Source: Noviluteimonas gilva (lineage in GTDB: Bacteria > Pseudomonadota > Gammaproteobacteria > Xanthomonadales > Xanthomonadaceae). From it: a stretch of 64,000 bases of DNA. The stretch spans positions 988,464 to 1,052,463 of the forward strand of contig NZ_WOXT01000001.1 in assembly GCF_009740395.1 (NCBI RefSeq), in the 5' to 3' direction. The position numbers were made by a program, and so were the translations under genes. The notes beneath the pieces were generated by a model. It worked only from the letters and a program-made list of their open reading frames with translations. It did not search any database and had not been told where the DNA came from. Shown one piece after another: positions 16,346 through 24,753 of this stretch (the first letter of the stretch is position 1; every line of letters begins with the position of its first letter).

Positions 16346-17518
16346 ATGAACACTGCCGCCGCCGCGCCCATCCCGCCCCGCATCGCGCGCCTGCTCGCGC
16401 GCTGCGGGTTCGCGCCCGCGCCGGACTCGGCGATCGCCGATCTCATCCGCCAGGGCAAGTCGCCGTGGACCGACGCCGTCCACCTGCTCTGGTCGATGTG
16501 GGTGTTCGTCACGCCGATGTTCGGTGGGGGCTACACGTGGACGTGGGTCGCGCTGACGGTGGTGTCGTACCCGGTGTTCATCGCGTTGTATGCGAAGACG
16601 CTGCTGTCCTCGCGTCGCGTGTCGGATTGCTACGCCTACGGCATGGCGGTGCTGTGTTTCGTGTTGCTGCCCTGGTATCCCTCGGGCATCAGCTACTTCG
16701 TCTTCGGTTGCGTGATGCTGCACGCGGGCAAGCGGCATCGTGCGATCCCGATCTACCTGCTGCAGTGGTTCGTGCTCAACCTGCTGTACGCAGGGATCTC
16801 GACGGCAATCGGCCGTCCCTGGCAGATGATCGTCTGGATGCCGGTGATGACGCTGATCATCGGTCTGATCATCAACGTCGAACGCGCGAGTGCGGACAAG
16901 GACATCGCGCTGAAGCTCTCGCACGACGAAGTGCGCCGTCTCGCCGCCACCGCCGAGCGCGAACGCATCGGACGCGATTTGCACGATCTGCTCGGCCACA
17001 CGCTTTCGCTGATCACGCTGAAACTCGAACTCGCGCGCAAGCTCAGCGAACGCGACCCGCCCGGATCGCGCCGCGAACTGGAAGAAGCCGAACGCGTCGC
17101 GCGCCACGCGCTGGCCGAAGTGCGCAGCGCGGTGACAGGCATTCGCTCCGCCGATCTCGCCGCCGAACTTGCATCCGCGCGCCTGCTGCTGGAATCGTCG
17201 AACGTGCATCTGGAGTACGACGCACCACCCGAAGTGTTGCCGCCGGATGTCGAGCGCGGCCTGTCGCTCGTCCTGCGCGAAGCGGCGACCAACATCGCAC
17301 GCCATGCGCAGGCGACGACCGCGCGCATCGCGTTCGACACCGACGTGCGCAGCGTCCACATGTGCGTGGAGGACAACGGGCGCGGTGGGGTCGTGGATGA
17401 TGGAAACGGCCTGGCCGGCATGCGCGATCGCGTGCGCTGCATGGGCGGCACGCTGAGCATCGAGTCGACGAAGAACCGCGGGACCAAGGTCCTCGTGCGC
17501 GTCGGGTTGCCGGCATGA
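16346..17518 (+). CDS. DesK-like sensor histidine kinase
   Basis: A 390-residue membrane kinase. Residues about 45-185 contain four to six membrane helices without an obvious periplasmic domain, as in DesK thermosensors and intramembrane-sensing kinases. The HisKA_3 motif ERERIGRDLHDLLGH carries the phospho-acceptor H213, and the ATPase domain has LREAATNIARHA (N-box), EDNGRGG and GLAGMRDRV. It overlaps the response regulator start by ATGA. With the ABC-2 exporter upstream, it probably senses a membrane change and controls the exporter; that is inference from operon structure. Confidence 0.92.
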   Translation: MNTAAAAPIPPRIARLLARCGFAPAPDSAIADLIRQGKSPWTDAVHLLWSMWVFVTPMFGGGYTWTWVALTVVSYPVFIALYAKTLLSSRRVSDCYAYGMAVLCFVLLPWYPSGISYFVFGCVMLHAGKRHRAIPIYLLQWFVLNLLYAGISTAIGRPWQMIVWMPVMTLIIGLIINVERASADKDIALKLSHDEVRRLAATAERERIGRDLHDLLGHTLSLITLKLELARKLSERDPPGSRRELEEAERVARHALAEVRSAVTGIRSADLAAELASARLLLESSNVHLEYDAPPEVLPPDVERGLSLVLREAATNIARHAQATTARIAFDTDVRSVHMCVEDNGRGGVVDDGNGLAGMRDRVRCMGGTLSIESTKNRGTKVLVRVGLPA

Positions 17519-18117
17519 TTCGCATCCTGTTGGCCGAAGACCAAGCGCTCGTGCGCGGCGCGTTGTCGGCGCTGCTCTCGCTGGAAAGCGACCTGGAAGT
17601 CGTCGGCACCGCGGCCGATGGCGAAATCGCATGGCGCGAAGTGCAGCGCCTGAAACCCGATGTGCTCGTCACCGATATCGAGATGCCTGGAATGTCTGGC
17701 CTCGAGCTTGCACAACGCATCCAGCGTCACGAGTTGCCGATGAAAGTCGTGATCGTCACGACCTTCGGCCGCGCGGGGTTCCTGCGGCGCGCGCTGGATG
17801 CAGGTGTGTCGGGTTATCTGTTGAAGGACGCGCCGGCCGAAGATCTCGCCGAAGCGCTGCGCAAAGTGCATCGCGGCGGGCGCGCAATCGATCCGCAACT
17901 GGCGATCGATGCGTGGACCGATGCCGATCCACTCAACGATCGCGAACGCCAGGTGTTGCGACTTGCCGGTGATGGGATGTCGGCATCGGAAATCGCGGCG
18001 CAGTTGAATCTGTCGAGCGGCACCGTGCGCAATTATCTTTCCGAAGCGATCGGGAAGTTGGGCGTCGGAAATCGCATCGAGGCGTATCGCCTCGCGCGGC
18101 AGAAGGGCTGGCTCTAG
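17515..18117 (+). CDS. DesR/NarL-family response regulator
   Basis: A 200-residue regulator with a receiver domain (about 1-118; phosphorylation site D54 in VTDIEMPG, conserved K in LLKDAPAED) and a C-terminal LuxR-type helix-turn-helix (about 138-196; LNDRERQVLRLAGDGMSASEIAAQL). The start overlaps the kinase stop. LLKDAPAEDLAEALRKVHRGGRAIDP is the standard linker of DesR-type regulators. Last gene of the four-gene operon, followed by a palindromic G-rich terminator-like element. Confidence 0.94.
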   Translation: MIRILLAEDQALVRGALSALLSLESDLEVVGTAADGEIAWREVQRLKPDVLVTDIEMPGMSGLELAQRIQRHELPMKVVIVTTFGRAGFLRRALDAGVSGYLLKDAPAEDLAEALRKVHRGGRAIDPQLAIDAWTDADPLNDRERQVLRLAGDGMSASEIAAQLNLSSGTVRNYLSEAIGKLGVGNRIEAYRLARQKGWL

Positions 18118-18119
18118 CT

Positions 18120-18156
18120 CCCTCCCCTGCGAAAGCAGGGGAGGGCTGGGGTGGGG
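18120..18156 (+). repeat. CTCCCCTGC palindrome with G-quadruplex motif, copy 2
   Basis: An 11-bp inverted repeat with a GAAA loop followed by GGGCTGGGGTGGGG; four G-runs lie between 18138 and 18156. It begins three bases after the response regulator stop and closes the operon, facing the convergent aminopeptidase gene. Confidence 0.75.
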
Positions 18157-18232
18157 TTGCTTGGGGACGCAGCGATCTTCGACCCCCCCGATTCGCTTCG
18201 CGAATCGACCCCCCTGGAACGGGGGTAAACGG

Positions 18233-19603
18233 CTACGCGAAGCGCTGCTTCAACATCGCCCACGCCGCACGCAATCCCTGCGCTTCACCACCCGCGGGCT
18301 TGCCCGGCCGATCCGTGTCGTTCCACGAATACACGTCCAGGTGCGCCCACGGCTGCGTCGTCGGCACGAAGCGCTCCAGGTACAAGGCCGCGGTGATGCT
18401 GCCCGCCATGCGCGAGGGCCCGCCATTCGCGATGTCCGCGACATTGCTGACCAAGTAACGCAGATACGGCCGCCACAGCGGCATGCGCCACACCGGGTCG
18501 CGTTGCTCGCCGGAGGCTTCGAGCCAATCGGCGGCGACCGATTCGTCGTTCGAATACAGCGCCGGCAAATCGGGGCCCAGCGCGATGCGTGCAGCGCCGG
18601 TCAGCGTCGCGAAGTCCACCAGCAACGCCGGCTTGTCTTCCGCGCCGCGCGCGAGCGCATCGCACAACACCACGCGCCCTTCGGCATCGGTGTTGTCGAT
18701 TTCGACCGACACGCCGAGCCGCGTGTTCACCACGTCGCCGGGGCGATAGCTCATCGGCCCGATCGCGTTTTCGACCGCCGCGACCAACAACGTCAGCCGC
18801 ACCGGCAACTTGCGCGCCATGACCAGGCCCGCGAGCGCGATCGCATGCGCGGCGCCGCCCATGTCTTTCTTCATGTTGCGCATGCCGTCGGCGGCCTTGA
18901 TGTCCAGGCCGCCGGTGTCGAAGCACACGCCCTTGCCGACGAGCGTCAGCTTCGGCGCATCGGCATCGCCCCAATGCACGGTAATCAGGCGCGGCGCGCG
19001 ATGCGATGCGCGGCCGACGGCGTAGATCGCCGGATAGTTCTGGCCGAGCAGATCTTCGCCGCTGACCACTTCGATGCGCGCACCGTGCGCTTCGGCGAGT
19101 TCGCAGCAGGCCTGTTCGAGTTGATCCGGGCCCATGTCTTCGGCGGGCGTGTTGACCAGGTCGCGCACGCGCGTACAGGCGGCCATGACCTCGAGCGTTT
19201 CGGCATCGATCGATCCGGCGACCAGGCGCGCCGGCGCACGCAGCGGCACCTTGTAGCGCGTGAACTTGTACGCGCCCAGGCCCCAGCCCAGGTGCAGCGC
19301 GTTGAGCGCGCCCTCGTCGAGTTCCGTCGCCAGCGCCCAATCCCCCGGCGGCAACGCGAACGGCGCGTGCGCATAGGAGAACGGATCCAGCGGATCGCCG
19401 ATGCCGAGCACCGCGCCCGCGATGCCGCCATTGCCCGGCAGCAGCAACACGCTGCCCGAAACGGCGGTGAACGCATGCGCGTCGACCCAGCTTCCCAGTT
19501 CGGACACCTGCAACTGCCGCCATGCGTCGAAGCCGGTGCGTTCGACGCAATACAGCGGCAAACCGGTCGTCCCTTGCGGCGCGAATCCGTGCGAATCGGT
19601 CAT
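18233..19603 (-). CDS. M17 leucyl aminopeptidase family protein
   Basis: A 456-residue cytoplasmic metallopeptidase. The C-terminal catalytic domain begins near TRVRDLVNTPAEDMGP; metal and active-site motifs are VGKGVCFDTGGLDIK (bridging Lys and Asp) and NTDAEGRVVLCDAL (the family signature with Asp, Glu and the catalytic Arg). It removes N-terminal residues from peptides using two divalent metal ions. The N-terminal domain is short, as in the PepB-like branch. Start ATG overlaps the stop of the upstream HAD gene (ATGA), so the two are cotranscribed. Confidence 0.94.
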   Translation of the reverse strand: MTDSHGFAPQGTTGLPLYCVERTGFDAWRQLQVSELGSWVDAHAFTAVSGSVLLLPGNGGIAGAVLGIGDPLDPFSYAHAPFALPPGDWALATELDEGALNALHLGWGLGAYKFTRYKVPLRAPARLVAGSIDAETLEVMAACTRVRDLVNTPAEDMGPDQLEQACCELAEAHGARIEVVSGEDLLGQNYPAIYAVGRASHRAPRLITVHWGDADAPKLTLVGKGVCFDTGGLDIKAADGMRNMKKDMGGAAHAIALAGLVMARKLPVRLTLLVAAVENAIGPMSYRPGDVVNTRLGVSVEIDNTDAEGRVVLCDALARGAEDKPALLVDFATLTGAARIALGPDLPALYSNDESVAADWLEASGEQRDPVWRMPLWRPYLRYLVSNVADIANGGPSRMAGSITAALYLERFVPTTQPWAHLDVYSWNDTDRPGKPAGGEAQGLRAAWAMLKQRFA

Positions 19604-20322
19604 GCGACGTCGTCCTGGAGGTGCGCGTCCAGCCAGTCGGCCAACGCATCGAGAGTGGGAAAGGCGAGATCGGGACGCACGTGCGCGTGCGGCCAGTGCG
19701 GTTCGGGATGCAGGTCGTCGCGATGGATCCAGCACGTGCGCAGGCCGGCGCGCGCGGCGCCGACGACGTCGAGTTCGATGTCGTCGCCCACGTGCAGCAC
19801 GTGCTGCGGGGCTTCGCCCAAACGTTCGCACGCGGCGCGATAGATCGACGGATCCGGCTTCGGCGCGCCGTGCTGGCTGGCGCCGAGTTGGAATGCGAAG
19901 TGGTGTCTCAGGCCGATGCGCGCCAGGTCCGCATTGCCGTTGGTCACCGCGGCGACGGGCACGCGCGCGGCGATGCGCTCGAGCGCGGCGACCGCATCGG
20001 GGTAGCACTCCACGCGATTGCGTTCGGCGAAGAAGGCTTCGAACGCCGGCCCGACGTGCGCCGGGTCGTCGCCCGCCAGTTCCATCGCCCGCGCCAGCGT
20101 GAGCTTGCGCAGCGTGCTGAAGTCGTGGGCCAGGTGCGGATGTTCGGCGTTGATGACATCGCGCAGGCGGCGCATCTCGTCGACCGGGAAGCGTTCGGCC
20201 GTCCGCGGGCAGTTGGCTCGCAGCCAATCGTGCTGCACGTGGTCCACGCGCGCGCCGATGGGCGCGAACGGCCACAGCGTGTCGTCGAGGTCGAGGGTGA
20301 TGGCGCGGATGCGGAGGGTCAC
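19600..20322 (-). CDS. HAD family hydrolase, YigB-like
   Basis: A 240-residue haloacid-dehalogenase-type phosphatase. Motif I is DLDDTLW near the N-terminus, motif II the T in AAVTNGNADL, motif III K in GAPKPDPSIY and motif IV GDDIELDVVGA. YigB-like enzymes dephosphorylate FMN or other small phosphates; the substrate is not determined here. The start is GTG at 20322. It overlaps the downstream aminopeptidase gene. A second HAD protein with the same xDDTLW opening lies at 51294. Confidence 0.9.
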   Translation of the reverse strand: MTLRIRAITLDLDDTLWPFAPIGARVDHVQHDWLRANCPRTAERFPVDEMRRLRDVINAEHPHLAHDFSTLRKLTLARAMELAGDDPAHVGPAFEAFFAERNRVECYPDAVAALERIAARVPVAAVTNGNADLARIGLRHHFAFQLGASQHGAPKPDPSIYRAACERLGEAPQHVLHVGDDIELDVVGAARAGLRTCWIHRDDLHPEPHWPHAHVRPDLAFPTLDALADWLDAHLQDDVA

Positions 20323-20357
20323 CCCGCCATTCTAAGGGCCGCGCCCGGTCGCTGCCG

Positions 20358-21449
20358 TCACTCCAACAGCTTCGCCCACCCGTCCAGGCCGTCGATCTTC
20401 GCCAGCACCAGCTTCACGCACACCAGCAGCGGCACCGCCAGCAGCAGGCCGATGATCCCCCACAGCCAGCCGAAGACCATCAGCGACAGGATCAGCACCA
20501 GCGGCGAGAGCGCCATGCGGCGGCCCAGCACGATCGGCGTGACGATCTGCCCTTCCAGCGTATGCAGGCCCAGATACAGCGCCGCCGGCCCCAGCGACTG
20601 GAGCGTTTCGCCGTAGCTGACGAAGCCCATCACCAGCATCACGCAGATGCCGATCAGCGGGCCGACATAGGGCGCGAAATTCAGCAGGCCCGCCATCGTG
20701 CCCCACAGCAGCGCTTCGTCGGCGGGCACGTCGAGCAGCGCGTACAGCAGCCCCGCGAACACCAGGCCGACGATCACGTTGATGATGCTGATGGTCAGCA
20801 CGTAGCGCGAGATTTCGATCTCGATCGCGTGCAGGATTTCGACGGTGAGTTTCTTCTGTTGTCGCGATGGCAGCAACGCGATCGCGTTGCGTTGCAAATC
20901 GCCGCCGTAGACCATGAAGAAGAACGTCAGCAACACGACCGCGAGGAAGGATGCGACGCGACGCGGCGTCGAGGTCAGCACGCGATAGGGATCGTTGACC
21001 TCGGTTTTGACGACCTGGACCTTCGTGCCCGTTTCGCCGCCCGCCGCGCGCGCGATGTTTTCGGCGGCGCGATTGGCCTCCGTCACCGGCTTGGTCAGCG
21101 AACGCAGTTTGGGCGCGAGGCTGCGCATTTCCTTCGGCACTTCGCGGATCCACTCGGCGCCCGGCGTCACCAGTTCGCGCGCCAGCGTATAGGTGGCGAA
21201 CATGCCGAGCCCGAGCACGAGGATGGCGCCGATGAAGCGCGGGATCCACAACTTGCGCAGCAGGCGGATGATCGGATTGCCCACCAGCGCGAAGAACGCG
21301 GCGAGCAGCACCGGCAGCAGCAGGTCCTGCGCCATGTACAGCGTGTAGGCGACCGCCAGGACCGCGAGCACGATCGCCGCGTTGGACGAACGCGGGCGCG
21401 GCGGGGTCGGCGGTGGTTCGCTGTTGTCGGTTTCGAATGCGTAGCTCAT
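20358..21449 (-). CDS. AI-2E family transporter / PerM-like permease
   Basis: A 363-residue integral membrane protein of the AI-2E transporter (UPF0118) family with about eight membrane helices. A signature central loop and the late LNFAPYVGPLIGI and LEGQIVTPIVLGRRM motifs are diagnostic. Members export autoinducer-2 or act as cation/proton antiporters, so function is not fixed by sequence. Start at 21449 overlaps the stop of the following upstream gene (ATGA), linking it to the YqjD/YqjE-like cluster. Confidence 0.9.
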   Translation of the reverse strand: MSYAFETDNSEPPPTPPRPRSSNAAIVLAVLAVAYTLYMAQDLLLPVLLAAFFALVGNPIIRLLRKLWIPRFIGAILVLGLGMFATYTLARELVTPGAEWIREVPKEMRSLAPKLRSLTKPVTEANRAAENIARAAGGETGTKVQVVKTEVNDPYRVLTSTPRRVASFLAVVLLTFFFMVYGGDLQRNAIALLPSRQQKKLTVEILHAIEIEISRYVLTISIINVIVGLVFAGLLYALLDVPADEALLWGTMAGLLNFAPYVGPLIGICVMLVMGFVSYGETLQSLGPAALYLGLHTLEGQIVTPIVLGRRMALSPLVLILSLMVFGWLWGIIGLLLAVPLLVCVKLVLAKIDGLDGWAKLLE

Positions 21450-21781
21450 GCATCCACCGGCGGCGACTGCGCCACTTCTTCGGCGGACTGCGCGGCATCT
21501 TCGGCCTTGACCGCGGCGGCTTGCGCGCCGGTGCCCGCGACCATGCCCGCCACCGCGGTGAGCATCTGCAGCAGCGTGTTGCCCTTCGCGACGCTCTTGC
21601 CCGGTTCGAGCTTGCCGACCATGAAGCCCGCGGCGAGGCCGGCGACCACGATGCGTCCCGGCGTCCACGACTTGAGCCACGTCGATTTGACTTGGCGCCA
21701 ATCGGCGGAGGCCTGGCGCTCCTTCGCCTCGAGCGCGACTTCGGCTTGTCGAACTTTGCGCTGGAGCGATTCGAAGTTCAC
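21446..21781 (-). CDS. Small envelope protein in YqjK-like position
   Basis: A 111-residue protein starting with GTG at 21781 (NFESLQRKVRQAEVALEAKE...). It has an N-terminal charged helix, one weakly hydrophobic segment (RIVVAGLAAGFMVG, about 44-57) and an Ala/Gln-rich tail. I do not recognise a named domain. Its position after DUF883 and holin-like genes matches yqjK in enterobacterial yqjCDEK clusters, and the size agrees, but sequence similarity to YqjK is not demonstrated. It probably works at the inner membrane. Confidence 0.68.
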   Translation of the reverse strand: MNFESLQRKVRQAEVALEAKERQASADWRQVKSTWLKSWTPGRIVVAGLAAGFMVGKLEPGKSVAKGNTLLQMLTAVAGMVAGTGAQAAAVKAEDAAQSAEEVAQSPPVDA

Positions 21782-21842
21782 GCGCGACTCTGCTGTTTGG
21801 ATGTGGCGATGCTGGGGGACAGCCGGCTGACGGCCGCGTGAT

Positions 21843-22400
21843 TCATGGCGGTGTGACGTCGACACCCAGGCCTTTCTTGACGCCGCCCTCGGTGGCGTCG
21901 GCCACTTTCTCGGCACTCGCCTTCGCGGACTTGGCCGAATCCACGTCCGGCATGAAGTCGCCCAACTCGCCGATGCCCATGCGTGCGAGCTGGCGGCGCG
22001 TGGCTTTCATGCGCGTGTGTTCGAAGTAGTGCAGCGCCAACCAACCGGCGCCGAGCGTGAGCAGGAGACTGGCCGAACCGCAGACCAGCAACGAGATGCC
22101 CCACGCCCAACCGACGTTGAGCGACAGCCACGCGATCAACGCGGCCATCAACAACAACCACGCCGACGCGCCGAAGATGATCGCGACCGCGGTCAGCGCC
22201 AGCGTGCGCCCGGCGGCGCTGCGCGCGAGCGCGAAGTCGGCGGTGATGAGGATGCGGAAGGCGGTGGCGGCTTCGCGGCCCGCGGCCCACGTGGCCTTGC
22301 CGGTGTCGCCGAGTTCCTTCAGCGCATCGGCGATGCCGGGGGCGTCGGCACGCTTTTGCGTACCGTCGTCCGTTCCATCCCCGTTGCCTTCGCTCCCCAT
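21843..22400 (-). CDS. Phage-holin-family membrane protein, YqjE-like
   Basis: A 185-residue protein with two strong membrane helices (TLALTAVAIIFGASAWLLLM, about 70-90, and a second about 98-125) flanked by charged cytoplasmic regions, as in the YqjE/holin-X superfamily. These are chromosomal envelope proteins and not lysis proteins. It lies 10 bases downstream of the DUF883 gene. The C-terminus is rich in Lys and Ala (SAKSAKASAEKV). Confidence 0.82.
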   Translation of the reverse strand: MGSEGNGDGTDDGTQKRADAPGIADALKELGDTGKATWAAGREAATAFRILITADFALARSAAGRTLALTAVAIIFGASAWLLLMAALIAWLSLNVGWAWGISLLVCGSASLLLTLGAGWLALHYFEHTRMKATRRQLARMGIGELGDFMPDVDSAKSAKASAEKVADATEGGVKKGLGVDVTPP

Positions 22401-22409
22401 CGCGATCGC

Positions 22410-22784
22410 TTACTTGTCGCCGCTGCGACCGAGCTTGGCGATGATCCAACCCGCGGCGAATGCAACGCCGAAGGAAGCGAGCGGGCGCTCGCGGATCAGC
22501 TCGGCGGCGCTGTCGATCAGGTCGCGGCCCTTGTCCATGATCGCGTCGACCTGTTCGCGCGAGGCCGCACCGAGGTTTTCGGCGGCGGAGATGGAGGAGA
22601 GCGTGCCGTCGGCGAGTTCGGCCTTCATCTGCGCCTTGCCCAGGCGCATCTCGTCGCCCGCGGCGGTGGCGGCACCCTTGATCGCATCGCCCGCGGCGAC
22701 CGCGGCGCCCTTGAAGTGCTGGCCCGCTTCGCCGAGATCGGCTTTCACATTTTCAGTCGCACGACCGTTGTTGTCCGGGGACAT
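22410..22784 (-). CDS. DUF883 (ElaB/YqjD-like) membrane-anchored protein
   Basis: A 124-residue protein with a long amphipathic Ala-rich helix and a C-terminal membrane anchor preceded by RERPLASFGVAFAAGWIIA, the hallmark of ElaB/YqjD proteins. In E. coli these stationary-phase proteins associate ribosomes with the inner membrane. The AAGDAIKGAATAAGDEMRLG region forms the helical repeat. Start ATG at 22784 has AAGGAG seven bases upstream. First gene of a three- to four-gene envelope cluster. Confidence 0.86.
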   Translation of the reverse strand: MSPDNNGRATENVKADLGEAGQHFKGAAVAAGDAIKGAATAAGDEMRLGKAQMKAELADGTLSSISAAENLGAASREQVDAIMDKGRDLIDSAAELIRERPLASFGVAFAAGWIIAKLGRSGDK

Positions 22785-22812
22785 CGCGTTCTCCTTACAC
22801 CTCGTGGGGGGA

Positions 22813-24261
22813 TTACTGCATGGCCAGGTCGCCGCGCGCATTCCCGCGCAATACACGCAGCACCAGGCGCTGCGGGGATTGCGAGAAACTGGCGCGGAAG
22901 CCGCCAAGATCGCTGAACTCGCCGCTGGTGGCGGCGAGCACGACGTCGTCCTTCTGCAAGCCATTCTGCGCCGCGCGGCTACGCGGTGCGACCGCACTGA
23001 CCAGCACGCCGTCCAGGCCCGCCTGGCGCAGGCGCTCGGGCAGGTCGGCGAAGGTGGCGCCGGTCAGGCGCGCATCGAGCACGCTGCCATCGTAGGCGCG
23101 CGGTTGTTCGCGCAGCGTGGCCTTGAGGCTGAGCGGCGCCTTGTCGCGGCGCACGTCGAGCGTGACCTCGCTGCCGACGGCCTGCAGGCCTTCGAAGTTG
23201 TGCAGCGCCTCGCGCGTGTCCATGCGCTGGCCGTTGGCCGACAGCACGACGTCGCCCACGCGCACGCCGGCGGCGGACGCGGCGGAGTTCGGGAACACGC
23301 GCGTGACCACCGCGCCGCGCGGCGTGTCGAGCCCCAGGCCCCTGGCGAGCTGGTCGTCGACCGTCTGCGTCTCCAGGCCCAGCGTGCCGCGCCGCACTTC
23401 GCCCGTGCTCGCGAGCTGGCGCATCACGTTGCCGGCGAGGTTGGCGGGAATCGCGAAGCCCAGCCCGATGTCGCCCGCGCGGCTGCCCTGCGGATTGAAC
23501 GTGGCGGTGTTGATGCCGACCAGTTCGCCGCGCAGGTTCACCAACGCACCGCCCGAGTTGCCCGGGTTGATCGACGCATCGGTCTGGATGAAGTTCTGGA
23601 AGCCCAGCCCCGGCAAACCGCTGCGGCCGACCGCCGAGACGATGCCCGAGGTCACCGTCTGGCTGAAGCCGAAGGGATTGCCGACCGCGACGACGAAATC
23701 GCCGACGCGCATCTGGTCGGAATTGGCGAGCGGCAGGGCCGTGAGCTTGTCGGCCTGGATCTTCATCAGCGCGACATCGGTATCCGGATCGGAGCCGACG
23801 AACGTCGCCGGGAACGTACGCCCGTCCGACAACGTCACCGACACCTCGTCCGCGCCTTCGATCACGTGGTGGTTGGTCAGCACCAGGCCCTTGGCGGCAT
23901 CGACGATCACGCCCGAGCCCAGCGACTGGTTGATCCGCTCCTGCGGCACCTGCGGGAACAGGCGGCGGAACATCGGATCGTCGGCGAACGGATTGCGGAT
24001 GCGCACCTTCTGCTTGGTGTGCACGCTGACCACCGCCGGCGTGACCTTCTCCAGCATCGGCGCCAGGGACGGCATGGGTTGCCCGTTGACGGCCGCCGGG
24101 AGCGCGCCCGCGGCCATCGGCACGGCGGGTGCCGGCTCGGCCAGTGCGGGCGTCTGGAGGCCGTCGCGCATCGCGGTCGCGGCGAATCCGCCGAAACCGG
24201 CGGCGACCGTCAACGCGGCGAGCGTCTTGAGGGGAGCGTGGCGCATGAGTTCATTGTCCAA
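22813..24261 (-). CDS. Periplasmic trypsin-like serine protease, DegP/DegQ (Do) family
   Basis: A 482-residue HtrA protease-chaperone. A signal/anchor sequence (LAALTVAAGFGGFAATA) is followed by the trypsin-like domain with catalytic triad H132 (TNHHVIEG), D162 (DPDTDVAL) and S236 (NPGNSGGAL), then two PDZ domains (about 290-375 and 395-475). The second PDZ and the Do-family FPQVPQE loop support DegP/DegQ over single-PDZ DegS. It degrades or refolds misfolded envelope proteins. The start may be at residue 6 (MRHAPLK). The upstream DUF883 gene is 28 bases beyond its stop in the same direction. Confidence 0.93.
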   Translation of the reverse strand: MDNELMRHAPLKTLAALTVAAGFGGFAATAMRDGLQTPALAEPAPAVPMAAGALPAAVNGQPMPSLAPMLEKVTPAVVSVHTKQKVRIRNPFADDPMFRRLFPQVPQERINQSLGSGVIVDAAKGLVLTNHHVIEGADEVSVTLSDGRTFPATFVGSDPDTDVALMKIQADKLTALPLANSDQMRVGDFVVAVGNPFGFSQTVTSGIVSAVGRSGLPGLGFQNFIQTDASINPGNSGGALVNLRGELVGINTATFNPQGSRAGDIGLGFAIPANLAGNVMRQLASTGEVRRGTLGLETQTVDDQLARGLGLDTPRGAVVTRVFPNSAASAAGVRVGDVVLSANGQRMDTREALHNFEGLQAVGSEVTLDVRRDKAPLSLKATLREQPRAYDGSVLDARLTGATFADLPERLRQAGLDGVLVSAVAPRSRAAQNGLQKDDVVLAATSGEFSDLGGFRASFSQSPQRLVLRVLRGNARGDLAMQ

Positions 24262-24449
24262 GGGGCAAGTGAGTCAGCGATGTGAAATCGCGGCAGGCCG
24301 CCATCGAATCAAGTCGACGCTGAACGAGGGCGTATTCATTTGAGAGTGTGCAGCGGATTGGAAGTTCGCTGGCCGGATGCATGCGTCGACCGCGTTTCTG
24401 CGCCTCCGTGCCGTGCATCCAAATGCGCACAAATATTTTCGCCAGCCCG

Positions 24450-24479
24450 TTGACACAGCTCGTGACCGGGGCGTAGTTT
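24450..24479 (+). promoter_or_regulatory. Candidate sigma-70 promoter of the nrdJ operon
   Basis: A perfect -35 TTGACA at 24450-24455 and a weak -10 TAGTTT at 24474-24479, separated by 18 bases. It lies in the 492-base gene-free stretch between the divergent DegP-like gene and nrdJa, giving a leader of about 265 bases. Confidence 0.5.
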
Positions 24480-24491
24480 CGCCTTCCGTTG

Positions 24492-24538
24492 CCACAACAT
24501 GTAGTGGTGGTAGCGCAGGACGGACCTGAATGTTGTGT
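24492..24538 (+). promoter_or_regulatory. Candidate tandem NrdR boxes
   Basis: The 16-bp element CCACAACATGTAGTGG (24492-24507) is a near-perfect palindrome of the NrdR-box type. A second element at 24523-24538 keeps the right half (ATGTTGTG) but has a degraded left half. Their spacing is exactly 31 bp, three helical turns, as known for paired NrdR boxes that bind the ATP/dATP-sensing repressor of ribonucleotide reductase genes. Both lie just downstream of the candidate -10. Confidence 0.55.
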
Positions 24539-24578
24539 TCCACGAATATTCGCGTACTGTCCGGGGACACAGGCGATA

Positions 24579-24602
24579 ACGTGACCGGAATCCCGGTTAC
24601 GT
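24579..24602 (+). promoter_or_regulatory. 24-bp inverted repeat in the nrdJ leader
   Basis: Arms ACGTGACCGG and CCGGTTACGT flank AATC, with one mismatch in ten positions. It is about 150 bases upstream of the nrdJa start. It could be an operator or a leader hairpin; no known site is recognised. Confidence 0.45.
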
Positions 24603-24753
24603 CAGGGGAAAACGAGCGTTCGAAGGTGGCGAGGGATGCGCCCGCAGTTGGCGTTTCCGGCTTGCTTCCGTGGAACCCGACGCACCCGATGCCCAGCGGA
24701 ACAAAACGATGAGAACCGGGCACGACCCGGCCACGACGAGGAGAAGGAGCAGC

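Noticed and set aside
21843-22400. Phage lysis holin
   Set aside because: Belongs to the chromosomal YqjE-type envelope cluster with DUF883 gene, not to a phage lysis cassette.
24262-24753. Cobalamin riboswitch before nrdJ
   Set aside because: No B12-box-like sequence (GCCACTG) found; the gap is better explained by promoter and NrdR-like boxes.
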